Of a stretch of DNA of 64,000 nt, positions 46,286-55,732 are shown in pieces. Every line of letters begins with the position of its first letter. Positions within the stretch are counted from its first letter, which is position 1. The notes below the pieces were generated by a model. That model did not search any database and was not told the DNA's origin. It saw nothing but the letters and a program-made list of their open reading frames with translations. The position numbers and the translations under genes are program-made. Source of the stretch: Paludibaculum fermentans (GTDB lineage: Bacteria; Acidobacteriota; Terriglobia; Bryobacterales; Bryobacteraceae); contig NZ_CP063849.1 in the NCBI RefSeq assembly GCF_015277775.1, positions 1,240,001-1,304,000 of the forward strand, given 5' to 3'.

Positions 46286-47425
46286 ATGAAATTCCCCAAA
46301 GCTGGGGCCGTGCTGGCGCTCACGGCTGTCTCCTGGGCAAATCTCGTTGCGCAAGCGCCGCCCAACCGGTCCACTCGATCGCTGCCCGAAGGCGCGGGCA
46401 GGGAAGTGACCCAGCGAGTCTGCGGAGCGACGTGCCACGGTCCGGACACCATCATGGGCAAGGGCCGGTCGCGTGAACAATGGACCGCCGTGGTAAACGC
46501 CATGGTGGCGCGCGGCGCGAAGGCGACCGATGCGGAGTTGGTCCAGATTGCGGAGTATCTCACAGCGCGGCTGGGGCCGAACGCTGTGACGGAGGCGCCT
46601 CCGGCGCGAGGGAGCCGCAGTGCTCCGGTGGCGGGCCGGGGCCCGGGACCGCTGGGCGCGGGCGCCGCGAATTCGCATGTCGTGGATGACGCCGGCGCCG
46701 AGCGCGGCAAGGCGGTGTATACGGCCGAGTGCATCACCTGCCATGGGATGAACGGACGCGGCGGGAACGAGACGCTGCCGGCCGGGCAACGAGGTCCGGA
46801 TCTGGTGCGGTCCGTGCTCGTGCTGCATGACCGTTATGGAAACGAGATCGGGCCTTTTCTGGCCAAGGACCATCCACTGCGCAGCGGGCGGAAGGGGTCG
46901 AGCTTAAGTAAGGAACAGGTGAGCGACCTGGCCCATTTCCTCCACCAGACGGTTTATTACACTTTGCGCAGCGGCCCAATGTTGAAGGTGCAAAACATCC
47001 TCACCGGGGATCCGAAGGCGGGCGCGGCCTATTTCAATGGCGAGGGTAAGTGCAATACGTGCCATTCGCCCAGCGGCGACCTGGCGGGGATCGGCAAGAA
47101 GTACGATCCGCCGACCTTGCAGACCAAGTTCCTATTCCCCCGCAGCGTAGGCTTTGGCCGGGCGGGCGCGAGAACGGCGGTAGCCAAACCGGTGACGGTG
47201 AGCGTCACCCTGGCGGACGGAAGCGTGACCGAGGGGGTCCTGGAACGCCTGGATGACTTCTACGTGTCGCTGCGCGACGCGCAGGGGCAGTACAAATCGT
47301 TCAAGATCACCCCGCAGGTGAAGGTGGTGAAGAACGATCCCTACGCCATGCATGTCACGATGCTGGACCAATATACGGACAAGAACATTCACGATATCGT
47401 TGCTTACCTGGAGTCGCTGCAATGA
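46286..47425 (+). CDS. Multihaem cytochrome c, electron partner of PQQ dehydrogenase
   Basis: 379 residues from ATG 46286, with a signal peptide (about 1-23). Three haem-binding motifs: CGATCH (C46, C50, H51, a CX3CH variant), CITCH (C149-H153) and CNTCH (C256-H260). The first domain resembles short cytochromes paired with PQQ alcohol dehydrogenases in Acidobacteria. The C-terminal third ('VTVSVTLADGSVTEGVLERLDDFYVSLRDAQGQYKSFKITP') is beta-rich and its role is unclear. It ends in ATGA overlap with the PQQ dehydrogenase, so it should take electrons from that enzyme to the respiratory chain. Confidence 0.88.
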   Translation: MKFPKAGAVLALTAVSWANLVAQAPPNRSTRSLPEGAGREVTQRVCGATCHGPDTIMGKGRSREQWTAVVNAMVARGAKATDAELVQIAEYLTARLGPNAVTEAPPARGSRSAPVAGRGPGPLGAGAANSHVVDDAGAERGKAVYTAECITCHGMNGRGGNETLPAGQRGPDLVRSVLVLHDRYGNEIGPFLAKDHPLRSGRKGSSLSKEQVSDLAHFLHQTVYYTLRSGPMLKVQNILTGDPKAGAAYFNGEGKCNTCHSPSGDLAGIGKKYDPPTLQTKFLFPRSVGFGRAGARTAVAKPVTVSVTLADGSVTEGVLERLDDFYVSLRDAQGQYKSFKITPQVKVVKNDPYAMHVTMLDQYTDKNIHDIVAYLESLQ

Positions 47426-49014
47426 AATTGACGAAACTGGTCACGCAGCCGCTGCTCGGCCTGGCGGTGGTGGGCTCGGGACTCCTCTCACAGGCGATGG
47501 AACCCGCGAAGGTGTCGGGACCGCCCAAAGACGCCTGGCCCATGACGATTGGCGATTACTCCGGGCGCCGGTTCAGCACGCTGGCGCAGATCAACGACGC
47601 GAACGTGAACTCGCTGAGCTTGGCTTGGGTTTACCGGACGAACTCCGGTTCGGGGTTTACCTCTTCGATCAAGGCGACTCCGGTGCTGGTGGACGGGATT
47701 CTGTATTTCTCCGTACCCGACAAGGTTTGGGCCGTGGATGCGCGCACGGGGCACGAAGTCTGGAATTTCACCTGGACTTCGACGGGCGGCATCCACATCG
47801 GCAGCCGCGGCGTGGCGATCTCGGGCAACTCGCTGTACTTCGAGACTCCGGACTGCCACCTGGTCGCGCTGAATACGAAAGACGGCAAGGAGCGCTGGCG
47901 CAGTTCGATCTGCGATCTGGACCAGATGTACTTCGGCTCGGCTGCTCCTCTGGTGATCAACAATCACATCATTGCCGGTGTGAGTGGAGACGACCTGGAT
48001 ACGCCGGGCTATATTGAGTCGCACGATCCGGAGTCCGGCAAGCTGCAGTGGCGCTGGTATGCCCATCCGCAGCCCGGCGAACCGGAGGCGAAGACCTGGC
48101 CCAGCACGGAGGCGATGCTGCACGGCGGCGGGATGACGTGGGGCGCGTACGCCTATGATCCGGAGCTCAACCTGCTGTACTTCGGCACCGGGAATCCGCA
48201 GCCGGTGATTGCCGGCAAGGGGCGGGAAGGCGACAACCTCTATACGGAGAGCATCATTGCGCTGAATCCGGATACGGGCAAATTGGCCTGGTATTTCCAG
48301 GTATCGCCGCATGATACGCACGATTGGGACGGCGTCGAGGCTCCGGTGCTGATCGATGGCGAGATCGACGGGAAGCCCAGGAAGTTGCTCGCGCAGGCGA
48401 GCCGGAACGGGTATTTCTTCGTCCTGGACCGCACGAACGGAAAGAACATCCTCTCGAAGACGTTTGCGAAGGCGAATTGGGCGAAGGGCCTCGATGCCAA
48501 GGGGCAGCCGATTCCGAATCCCGATAAGATGCCGCAGATCGATGGCGTGCTGGTGTCACCGAACCAGGCGGGCGCGGCGAACTGGCCGCCGCCGAGTTTC
48601 AGTCCGCTCACCGGGCTGTTCTATGTGAATGCGACGGACGCCTACAGCGTCTATTACATCTACGACAACGACATCAAGCCCGAGGGCTGGGGCGGCAACG
48701 ATCACGGCGGATGGTCGCAATCGGCCCTGCGCGCGATCGACTATAAAACCGGCGAGATCAAGTGGAGCCATACGTGGGAAGGGAGCGGCGGACCGCGTTC
48801 GGGTGTCCTCTCCACGGCGGGGAATCTGGTGTTCGCGGCCGATTCGTCGAGCAACTTTGTGGCGTTGGATGCTGTGAAGGGCCAGCCCCTGTGGCATACG
48901 AATCTGGGCGCGGGCATGAGCAACTCGCCCATGACGTATGAGCTTGACGGCACGCAGTTTCTGGTGGTGGCGGCGGGCGATACGCTGTTTGGCTTTGCCA
49001 TGCTGGCGAAATAG
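47422..49014 (+). CDS. PQQ-dependent dehydrogenase (quinoprotein)
   Basis: 530-residue periplasmic quinoprotein with an eight-bladed propeller, one Trp-docking motif per blade ('WAVDARTGHEVWNFT', 'VALNTKDGKERWRS', 'IALNPDTGKLAWYFQVSPHDTHDWDG', 'RAIDYKTGEIKWSHTW', 'VALDAVKGQPLWHTN'). The HDTHDWD segment carries the catalytic-type Asp. The vicinal disulfide of methanol-type enzymes is not visible. It oxidises an alcohol, aldehyde or sugar and gives electrons to the cytochrome c encoded just before it (ATGA overlap at 47422). A signal peptide covers about 1-25. Confidence 0.9.
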   Translation: MKLTKLVTQPLLGLAVVGSGLLSQAMEPAKVSGPPKDAWPMTIGDYSGRRFSTLAQINDANVNSLSLAWVYRTNSGSGFTSSIKATPVLVDGILYFSVPDKVWAVDARTGHEVWNFTWTSTGGIHIGSRGVAISGNSLYFETPDCHLVALNTKDGKERWRSSICDLDQMYFGSAAPLVINNHIIAGVSGDDLDTPGYIESHDPESGKLQWRWYAHPQPGEPEAKTWPSTEAMLHGGGMTWGAYAYDPELNLLYFGTGNPQPVIAGKGREGDNLYTESIIALNPDTGKLAWYFQVSPHDTHDWDGVEAPVLIDGEIDGKPRKLLAQASRNGYFFVLDRTNGKNILSKTFAKANWAKGLDAKGQPIPNPDKMPQIDGVLVSPNQAGAANWPPPSFSPLTGLFYVNATDAYSVYYIYDNDIKPEGWGGNDHGGWSQSALRAIDYKTGEIKWSHTWEGSGGPRSGVLSTAGNLVFAADSSSNFVALDAVKGQPLWHTNLGAGMSNSPMTYELDGTQFLVVAAGDTLFGFAMLAK

Positions 49015-49073
49015 AGGGGACGCCGCCGATTCCCGGATGGGTTCCGCGGAAATAGCAGTACAATTTACGAACG

Positions 49074-50987
49074 ATGACACCGCCGGCCGATCTCATGAAG
49101 GCGATTGCGGATGATCGCGCCGTGGCCTTTCTGGGCTCGGGGCTCTCGCTGGCAGCCGGCCTGCCGGACTGGCCGGGCCTGCTCAAGGAGTTGGCGCAGC
49201 AGGCGCACGACAGCGGCCAGGTGACGGACCTGGAGCAGACGCAGTTGATTGAGTGGGCCGGACAATCGGATTTCCTGATGCTGGCCGATGCCCTGGTGAA
49301 TAAGCTGGGCCGCGGCAACTTCATCCGGTTCATGAAGGAGAAATTCGGCGGAATCACGGCGCCGACCGAAGTCCATCGGGAACTGACGCGGGTCCCCTTC
49401 GCCGCCTACATCACGACGAACTACGACACGTTGCTGGAGGATGCCTGGAGCGAGGTCAACCGCAAGCGCCTGGAGGTCTTCACGCATGAGGACCAAAGCG
49501 AGTTGCGCGATCCGTTTCGCAATCGCCGGCCCTTCCTGGTGAAGGTTCATGGTGATATTCACGGACCGGACACGCTGGTGCTGGGGCTGCAGGATTTCCG
49601 GAAGGTGATCCACGAGAACCGGGCGTACAGCCGGTTCATGGAAGATGTGCTGAGCCGGTTCTCGCTCGTGTTTCTGGGCTACAGCCTGAGCGATCCGGAT
49701 GTGCTGAATATCCTGGATGAACTGGTGACGGTGTTCGACAGCGTGCCAGGGCAGCACTTTGCGCTGGTGGACGAGGCGCGGATGACGAACCTGCGGGCGG
49801 GGGTCTTCCTGCGCAACTACGGCATTCAGGTGGTGACCTATAAGAAGTCGGCTCCGAATCACCCGGAGGTGCTGGAGTTCGTGAAGGCGTTGTCGGCGAA
49901 GGCTCCGGCGGAGAAGGTGAAGCAGTTGGGCACGATGCCGGTGATTGTCTCGAACGATGCGGCCACGGCTCCGCTGTACAAGGCCCTGAGCCCGCTGTTC
50001 CGCCTGAATCTGGCGCAGTGGTCGACGGCGGCGCTGCCGGTGTGTGTGCCGCGCGCCCCGATGCCGGTTCCCTCCCTGGAGACGCCGCTGCCTGTGGGCT
50101 CCTCCGGGATGCCTTGGGACCTGTTCCACTCGTTGCGCGCACCCTCGCCGGCCGCTGCTCCGCACGCAGAGGCGCCCGTGCTTCCGGCTGTGCCGCTGCG
50201 GGATTATTGTGTCGCGCAGCTTGGCGCCTCGGCCTGGGAGAAACTGTCCGGTTGGCACGAGGCGTTGAAAGCCACGCCGGCGGGCCAATTGCTGCGCGTC
50301 AACCTGGATCGTGAATGCCTGCGGAACGATCTCGACCGTGAACTATGGTCTGAGTTCCTGCAGCGCCTGGCCGAGTCTGGCCCCTCGCCCGAACTGCCGT
50401 TTGAGGCCCTGACAAAGTTGGCGCAGTCGTCTGGCAGCCGCTACCTGCTCCGTGGGCGGAAGCTTGAGACTCAGGAAGCGCTGTGCCGCTACATGCGGCT
50501 GCGGCACCTGCTGTCGATGGCGAAGGCGACCGGTGGGGCAACTGGCACGGCCGGTGCCAGCGTCGCGGTGAGTCAGGTGGCGGCGGAAGACAGCAACACG
50601 CTCCGTATCGGGGAAGTTCTGCTGGGCAGACCCGGCGGGCCTTCCTGGTGCACCACGGCGTCGTATGGCGCATTCCTGAATGCGGGCGCCTTGGCGGGCG
50701 ATCTATGGGATGGCGCACCCGGCGAGGCGGTGGTAGAGATCCGGTACACAGCGGACACGCTGGCGCCGGAGGACTACCTGCGGATTGCGACGGTGCCCGA
50801 TATCTACAGCGGCCGAGTGGAGGAAGCGAACATCCTGAAACCGGAACCAGGGCCAGGGGACTGGTGCTGGACCATCCACATTGATGACGCCCCCAACTGG
50901 AAGCCCCTGGCGCCGTGCGGGGTGCATCCTACGTTGAAGTTGTCGGGGGCGATGGGGCAGGCGTTGAAGTTGAGGGTGGTGACGTAG
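49074..50987 (+). CDS. SIR2-domain protein with unknown C-terminal region
   Basis: 637 residues. The first ~280 form a SIR2-type NAD-binding domain: 'AVAFLGSGLSLAAGLPDWPGLL' (Gly-rich loop), 'YITTNYDTLLEDA' with N116 and D118, 'FLVKVHGDIHGPDTL' with H159, and 'LVFLGYSLSDPDVLNIL'. Both catalytic-type residues are present, as in NAD-hydrolysing SIR2 effectors of phage defence. A Pro-rich linker ('PRAPMPVPSLETPLP') follows. The ~230-residue C-terminal part has no recognised domain ('VLLGRPGGPSWCTTASYG', 'GDWCWTIHIDDAPNW') and may be a sensor. No partner defence gene is adjacent. ATG 49074. Confidence 0.8.
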   Translation: MTPPADLMKAIADDRAVAFLGSGLSLAAGLPDWPGLLKELAQQAHDSGQVTDLEQTQLIEWAGQSDFLMLADALVNKLGRGNFIRFMKEKFGGITAPTEVHRELTRVPFAAYITTNYDTLLEDAWSEVNRKRLEVFTHEDQSELRDPFRNRRPFLVKVHGDIHGPDTLVLGLQDFRKVIHENRAYSRFMEDVLSRFSLVFLGYSLSDPDVLNILDELVTVFDSVPGQHFALVDEARMTNLRAGVFLRNYGIQVVTYKKSAPNHPEVLEFVKALSAKAPAEKVKQLGTMPVIVSNDAATAPLYKALSPLFRLNLAQWSTAALPVCVPRAPMPVPSLETPLPVGSSGMPWDLFHSLRAPSPAAAPHAEAPVLPAVPLRDYCVAQLGASAWEKLSGWHEALKATPAGQLLRVNLDRECLRNDLDRELWSEFLQRLAESGPSPELPFEALTKLAQSSGSRYLLRGRKLETQEALCRYMRLRHLLSMAKATGGATGTAGASVAVSQVAAEDSNTLRIGEVLLGRPGGPSWCTTASYGAFLNAGALAGDLWDGAPGEAVVEIRYTADTLAPEDYLRIATVPDIYSGRVEEANILKPEPGPGDWCWTIHIDDAPNWKPLAPCGVHPTLKLSGAMGQALKLRVVT

Positions 50988-51009
50988 CACTTCGGCGTCC
51001 AGGGCGGAG

Positions 51010-52167
51010 CTAATCCCCCAGGATCCGCCCAATCCCGCGCAGGGACGGGATGTTTTCGAAGGCGGCTTTCAGTCCTGCCGTAATCGGGATTGCCAGGATC
51101 AGGCCGGCTCCGCCCCACAGGAGATACCAGAGCATCAGCGCCACGGTGACCACCAGCGGATTCAGGTGGACCCTGGCTCCGACGAGTTTGGGGTAGAGCA
51201 GGTTCAGGGCGATCAGATGGAACAACGCAGTGGTGGCTCCGATGATCAGGTACGCGCTCAGTCCCGAGTAGACCGGCAGTGCGGCGACAAACGGCGGGAT
51301 CACCGCCAGCGGCATGCCGAGGTAGGGAATTAGGCTCAGGAAGCCGCTCAAGGGGCCGACTACCTGCCAGTAGGGTAGTTTCACAAACCAGAAGAAGACC
51401 GCACTGGCGGCGGCGAGCACCAAGCCCAGCAGGAAGTTGCCGACGAGGTAGGCGCGGGCCACATTCGCGATGCCGTCCCAGGCGCGCTGGATGTTCTCGC
51501 GCTTACTGTCGGTAGCGATGATCTGCAGGACGCTGCGGCGGAAGTGGTCGCGCCAGCTCAACAGGAAGTAGACGAGAAAGGGGACAAACGAAGCCATCAG
51601 CGCGGCGTCGTAGAAGTCGCTGAGGTGGGAGTAGATGACCGCGACGAGCTGGCTGTCGTCCTGGCGGATTCGCACTTCCTGGATGGGTGGTGGCTGGTCG
51701 GGCTGCGCCGGCGTGGTCCGGCGCTTCTTGCTGGCGGACTTGGGCTGCTCCGGTTGCGGCTGAGGCTGGGCCTCGCGCAGGCGCTTGGGCACCAGCAGTT
51801 CCTGCGCCGTCTTCTCGACCCCTTCCAGTTGTTGGGCGGCGGCATCCACCAGTTCCGTGACGCGCTTGCTGTAAGTGGGCAGGTCTTCCCACAGGCCCAC
51901 CACCTGGGTCCACAGGCCCAGGCCCATCAGGTAGAGGATGCCCAGCATGAAGGTGCAGGCCAGGAAGCTGGAGGCGCCGCGCGGGATGCGGAAACGCATG
52001 CCGAGATTGACGATGGGCTCCAGCAGAAAGGCCAGCAGAATCGCCGAGATCAGGGTGATGAAAAAGACGCGGCCCAGATAGAGCAGCACCATGACCAGAA
52101 GCACGGTGGCCAGGACCACCGGGATCTGCATGGATTGCTTCTCAGTCTGTGCGCCGGAATGAGCCAT
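51010..52167 (-). CDS. AI-2E/PerM family transporter
   Basis: 385-residue membrane protein of the AI-2E family: 'LATVLLVMVLLYLGRVFFITLISAILLAFLLEPIVN', then a Pro/Gln- and Lys-rich loop of about 60 residues (115-170 region), then 'VPFLVYFLLSWRDHFRRSVLQII' and 'GFLSLIPYLGMPLAVIPPFVAAL', 'NLLYPKLVGARVHLNPLVVTVALMLWYLLWGGAGLILAIPIT'. Members export small molecules, proton or sodium ions. The large charged insert is longer than usual and probably cytoplasmic. ATG 52167. Confidence 0.85.
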   Translation of the reverse strand: MAHSGAQTEKQSMQIPVVLATVLLVMVLLYLGRVFFITLISAILLAFLLEPIVNLGMRFRIPRGASSFLACTFMLGILYLMGLGLWTQVVGLWEDLPTYSKRVTELVDAAAQQLEGVEKTAQELLVPKRLREAQPQPQPEQPKSASKKRRTTPAQPDQPPPIQEVRIRQDDSQLVAVIYSHLSDFYDAALMASFVPFLVYFLLSWRDHFRRSVLQIIATDSKRENIQRAWDGIANVARAYLVGNFLLGLVLAAASAVFFWFVKLPYWQVVGPLSGFLSLIPYLGMPLAVIPPFVAALPVYSGLSAYLIIGATTALFHLIALNLLYPKLVGARVHLNPLVVTVALMLWYLLWGGAGLILAIPITAGLKAAFENIPSLRGIGRILGD

Positions 52168-52252
52168 CTTCGGAACTGCCCCAAGGATAGGAACGTGGAA
52201 GACCTAAGTGTATCGTGGGAAGGCGGTCGGGAGCGAACGGCATCCTGATGGG

Positions 52253-52831
52253 TCAGGCGGCTCCGTCGTAGGCCATGCGGAGCCAGCCAATCAGTTCGGA
52301 ATCCACCTCCGCGGGATCCGTCACTTTGACCTTGTGGCTGCACATGCCCTTGGGCGGCTGCTGCTCCAGCCGAGCCGTGCCGGGCACGTCCTTCAGGTTC
52401 AGGCCGACCTCCACTCGTGTGTTGGTCGCCGGTCCGATCATGGCGAACTGCTTCTTGCGGCGCAGGCTGACATAGCCCTTCTTGGGGGCGATTTCGAAGT
52501 CGCCGAATTCATGGATTCTGGCCATCAGCTTGTCGTGGATGGGCCGCAGCGGCGCTTTGGGGCCGGTGTAGATCTCGTCCAGAACCGCATCGCCGCCTGT
52601 CGCCGCCGGTTTGGCCCCAGCGGGCGTAGTGGCGGCTTTCAGCGCAAAGTGGGCCACGGCGTTGGCGTCTCCGTGACCCAGGCCGAGCTCCTTCTTGAGC
52701 ATGGCGAGGATCTCGCTGTGTTTGGCCAGGCCGCTGGCGGCGACCAGGGCTTTGAGCTCGTCCAATGTCTTGCCGGTCTTTGCCTGGATGTTCCGAAGCT
52801 GTGTCTGCTGCGCCTGATCGACGATGCTCAT
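52253..52831 (-). CDS. DUF4287/DUF5655 domain protein
   Basis: 192 residues from ATG 52831; the frame is open upstream without a better start. The N-terminal ~65 residues match DUF4287 ('QLRNIQAKTGKTLDELKALVAASGLAKHSEILAMLKKELGLGHGDANAVAHFAL'). The C-terminal part matches DUF5655 ('GGDAVLDEIYTGPKAPLRPIHDKLMARIHEFGDFEIAPKKGYVSLRRKKQFAMIGPATNTRVEVGLNLKD'). Both are small soluble domains of unknown function. The fold is thought to be enzyme-like or protein-binding, but I will not assign a role. Confidence 0.8.
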   Translation of the reverse strand: MSIVDQAQQTQLRNIQAKTGKTLDELKALVAASGLAKHSEILAMLKKELGLGHGDANAVAHFALKAATTPAGAKPAATGGDAVLDEIYTGPKAPLRPIHDKLMARIHEFGDFEIAPKKGYVSLRRKKQFAMIGPATNTRVEVGLNLKDVPGTARLEQQPPKGMCSHKVKVTDPAEVDSELIGWLRMAYDGAA

Positions 52832-52841
52832 GGGGTCCCAT

Positions 52842-53591
52842 TCAGGGTTTCCCACTGGAAACCCCGTCCAGAGTATCATCCCCTCGCCCCAGTGCATTCA
52901 AGACCTTTTGTTGACGTAGTTGAATCAGCCTGGGCGGGTGAGCGCCCTCCGGATTCAAGGCATGGTACTGCAACTCGGCATCGTCCAATACGGGCAGGGC
53001 CTCTTCCAGCCGGCCGGCGGCGATCAGCACGTCCGCCTTGCGGATGCGCGCGGCGAGATTGCCGGGCTGGAGCGTGATCAGCTCCTCGGCCTGTGCGAGG
53101 GCCTGGTCAAACTGGGCCTCGAGCTGCAGCCAATGGGACAGGATCAGATGCCGCAGGGCCTGGTGGTCGGCATCGTCGGCGGGGATGGATGCTTCGACCT
53201 TGATGCGGGCCTGGGCCGGGGGCTGGCCCTCGGTTTCCAGCCAGGCGAGATACTCGCCGGGTGCGAGGTTGGTGGTCACCTCGGGCGACACGGTCCAGAC
53301 GCGGAGAACCAGTTCCTGGCCTTCCGTGAGGCTGACGGTGGATTCGCGCTCCCGCATGCCGTGCTCGATTTGCGTGCCGTCGGGCGTCCAGAGGGTGAGT
53401 GTCGCCGTGGCGGCACGCTCCCGCGTTTGTTCCGTCGAAAGGAACGTGGCGGCAGCGATCAGCGCCTCGCCCGGTTGGATGGTAGCGCCGTCCCGGCCGT
53501 TGAGGGAGAGCACAATCTCCAGCCGCGGCGGTTCCGCGGTTTGCGCCGCCAGCATGGCGGCAGTCATGAGTGAAAGAAGTAGCGGTTTCAT
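52842..53591 (-). CDS. Exported TPR-like protein, unknown
   Basis: 249 residues from ATG 53591, overlapping the preceding stop (ATGA). A signal peptide is followed by a beta-sandwich-like part ('ATLTLWTPDGTQIEHGMRERESTVSLTEGQELVLRVW', 'LAPGEYLAWLETEG'). The C-terminal part has two TPR-like helical repeats ('LEAQFDQALAQAEELITLQPGNLAARIRKADVLIAAGRLEEALPVLDDAE'). The first domain resembles immunoglobulin-type extracellular folds. Probably periplasmic. It works with the metalloprotease-like protein encoded just before it, to judge from the tight spacing. Confidence 0.65.
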   Translation of the reverse strand: MKPLLLSLMTAAMLAAQTAEPPRLEIVLSLNGRDGATIQPGEALIAAATFLSTEQTRERAATATLTLWTPDGTQIEHGMRERESTVSLTEGQELVLRVWTVSPEVTTNLAPGEYLAWLETEGQPPAQARIKVEASIPADDADHQALRHLILSHWLQLEAQFDQALAQAEELITLQPGNLAARIRKADVLIAAGRLEEALPVLDDAELQYHALNPEGAHPPRLIQLRQQKVLNALGRGDDTLDGVSSGKP

Positions 53592-55732
53592 CGTACGGGT
53601 GCCTGGACAGCGTCGTTGACCAGAATCTGGCCGGCGCAATTGCCGCGGTTGGGTGCGGCCGGGCCGAAGCGGGACTGCGGCTGCCGGCCTGGATCGTTCA
53701 CTCCGGTGCCCTCCGTGCTTTGGCAGAGTTGGTGGCCGGCGGTTTCGTCAGTGCGGTAGCGGAGATCGGGATCGGTTTGCGAGGGGTACCCCTTGGCCGC
53801 GTCGTAGCGCATGATGCAGGTGTCGACGCCGGAGTACGGGCTGGCGTAGGGGCCGAGCAGGATGGGCCGCCCGGCGCCCAGGTCCTTCGTGTACGGGCTT
53901 CCGTTCTCATACTGGATCCGGATGGATTTCTTGGTGCCGTTCTCGGTTTCGAAGTACCCGTCTGCCGGGTTGCCGGACCAGGTGACGCTGCGCTCCCGCG
54001 CTTCGCCATGGTGGTAGACGTTCACGGTATGCAGCAACTCGTGCACCATGGAGTCGCCCAGATACTGGATCTCATCCGCGGCTTCGGCGCCGGTGAGCAC
54101 AGGCAGCACCACCTTGGTGATGCGGGCGGGCGTGCCGGGCCCTCCACGGGCCTGTGCGTAGCCGTGAACCGAGGTGTCGGCTTCGAGAATGACGGCATGC
54201 TGATCGACGCGATGCGGGGCGGCGGCGTGGTTCGAGTTGATGACGCGGTTGGTGGGGAGTTCTGACGGCTGAAGGCGGCCGTGGACTTTCAGCCCGGTGA
54301 GGCCGCCAAAGGTACGCAGACCGGCCGTCACCACACCTCCGCCGCGATTGAGAGCGAAGTAGTCCTTGGTTTTGGGATCCCCCTCGATATGTGCGCCGTT
54401 CTCGATGAAGCCCCGGTACTCCTCGTAGAGCGTCAAGCCGTCCCCGTTGTTGCCGTCTCCGGCGGGCTGGTCTTCCTGGTCGGAAGAATCCGAGCTCGAG
54501 CCCACGCCCATCTGGTCGCGCCAGACTTTGGCGATTAGGTCTCCATCGGCGCGCTTGGGTAGGCGGACTTCGGTCTGCGACGGATCGCGCTCCAGGTAAC
54601 CACGGATCTCGCGGCCATCCTCCATCACGGCGGTGACGGTGATGCGGCCGAAGGCGCCCCAGTCGTAGGAACCCACGACGGCGGAACTCTCGGTGTACTC
54701 GCCGGGCGGGGTTTGGGCGGACTGGCCCTCACCATCGGACACGATCACGTTGCCGCCTGGTTCGAAGCGCAGATCCGGATCCGTGCCGGGCTGTTGCAGC
54801 GGCGCATTCAGGGCGTAACCGGGTTCACGCGAAACCTGGGCAAACTGCCAGCGGAATTGAGTGGCCTTCTCCTTGAGGTCGCCGGTCTTCGCGTGAAGGC
54901 GGGCGTTCAGGGTGACATGGCTGCCAAGCCCTCCTCCGGCCCCAGCCGTCGGGCGGAACTGTTCGAAGTTGTCGCTGATCAGGACCTCGACGGTTTCCTG
55001 CATGCCGATGGGCTGGATGTTCCAGGTGACATCGAACGGGAAGCTGTTGGCCGGTTGCGAGCCGTCGAAGAGAATGCCCCAGCCGCCGTCGCTGCTTTCA
55101 TCCACCCTGCCGCTGTAATTGAGGCGCCCTGCCTGGGCGGGAATGGGCTGGGGGACGCCGTTGCCGTGGAAATCGGGATACCAGGTCTCGGTGACCGTGC
55201 GCACTTCCGTAGCGCTGCCGAAGACGCACACGCCGACGGTGGTCTCTGTGGCGGGTGAGGACGCGTAGTTGATCTGGAAGTAGTAGGTCCCATCGTCTTC
55301 GAAAAAGAGGAGGGCTTGCATCGGGGTTGCATCCGGCGGGCGCACGAGCGGGCCGTTCGCGACGATGGTGACGTCGTTGCGGCAGGCCGTGTCGTCACGC
55401 ATGATTGTGTTGTCGACACGGAAATTGCCGGTGATCGTACCGGTCCAGGCCTGCCGCTTTTTGTCCCAGCGGTTCAGCAGGATTTTTCCGGAGGCTTCCG
55501 TGAAGATCGAGTGGCTGCTCGTCATCTGGTTGCTGCCGCCGGATCCAGTGACTTTTCGATGAGTCGTGAAGGTGCCCTCGAAGCCTTCGACCTTGCTCCA
55601 CCACTGCGATGCTTGCGCCTGGAGCAGAGACGGCGCCGCTTGGGCCAGGAGAATGACGGCAAGTCCTGTCCGGACCCGCGGGAGAAGATTGCGCACACTC
55701 AGGACGCGCAGAATTCCGGCGAAGGGGATCAA
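53588..55732 (-). CDS. Large secreted metalloprotease-like protein
   Basis: 714-residue exported protein beginning at TTG 55732 (GTG 55696 is an alternative). A signal segment spans about 20-40 ('TGLAVILLAQAAPSLLQAQ'). A beta-rich N-terminal half is followed by a calcium-type loop 'GDGNNGDGLTLYEEYRGF'. A zinc motif H564-E-L-L-H568, then 'TVNVYHHGE', suggests a metzincin- or gluzincin-like site, but I see no confirmed third ligand. The C-terminus holds several Cys ('TCIMRYDA', 'QLCQSTEG', 'NCAGQIL'). No family recognised. It overlaps the amidohydrolase stop upstream and the TPR-like gene start downstream, so the three form one operon. Confidence 0.65.
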   Translation of the reverse strand: MIPFAGILRVLSVRNLLPRVRTGLAVILLAQAAPSLLQAQASQWWSKVEGFEGTFTTHRKVTGSGGSNQMTSSHSIFTEASGKILLNRWDKKRQAWTGTITGNFRVDNTIMRDDTACRNDVTIVANGPLVRPPDATPMQALLFFEDDGTYYFQINYASSPATETTVGVCVFGSATEVRTVTETWYPDFHGNGVPQPIPAQAGRLNYSGRVDESSDGGWGILFDGSQPANSFPFDVTWNIQPIGMQETVEVLISDNFEQFRPTAGAGGGLGSHVTLNARLHAKTGDLKEKATQFRWQFAQVSREPGYALNAPLQQPGTDPDLRFEPGGNVIVSDGEGQSAQTPPGEYTESSAVVGSYDWGAFGRITVTAVMEDGREIRGYLERDPSQTEVRLPKRADGDLIAKVWRDQMGVGSSSDSSDQEDQPAGDGNNGDGLTLYEEYRGFIENGAHIEGDPKTKDYFALNRGGGVVTAGLRTFGGLTGLKVHGRLQPSELPTNRVINSNHAAAPHRVDQHAVILEADTSVHGYAQARGGPGTPARITKVVLPVLTGAEAADEIQYLGDSMVHELLHTVNVYHHGEARERSVTWSGNPADGYFETENGTKKSIRIQYENGSPYTKDLGAGRPILLGPYASPYSGVDTCIMRYDAAKGYPSQTDPDLRYRTDETAGHQLCQSTEGTGVNDPGRQPQSRFGPAAPNRGNCAGQILVNDAVQAPVR

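Noticed and set aside
49074..52167. Known multi-gene SIR2 defence system (for example Thoeris)
   Set aside because: The neighbours are a PQQ dehydrogenase and an AI-2E family transporter. No TIR, Argonaute or HerA-like gene is adjacent.
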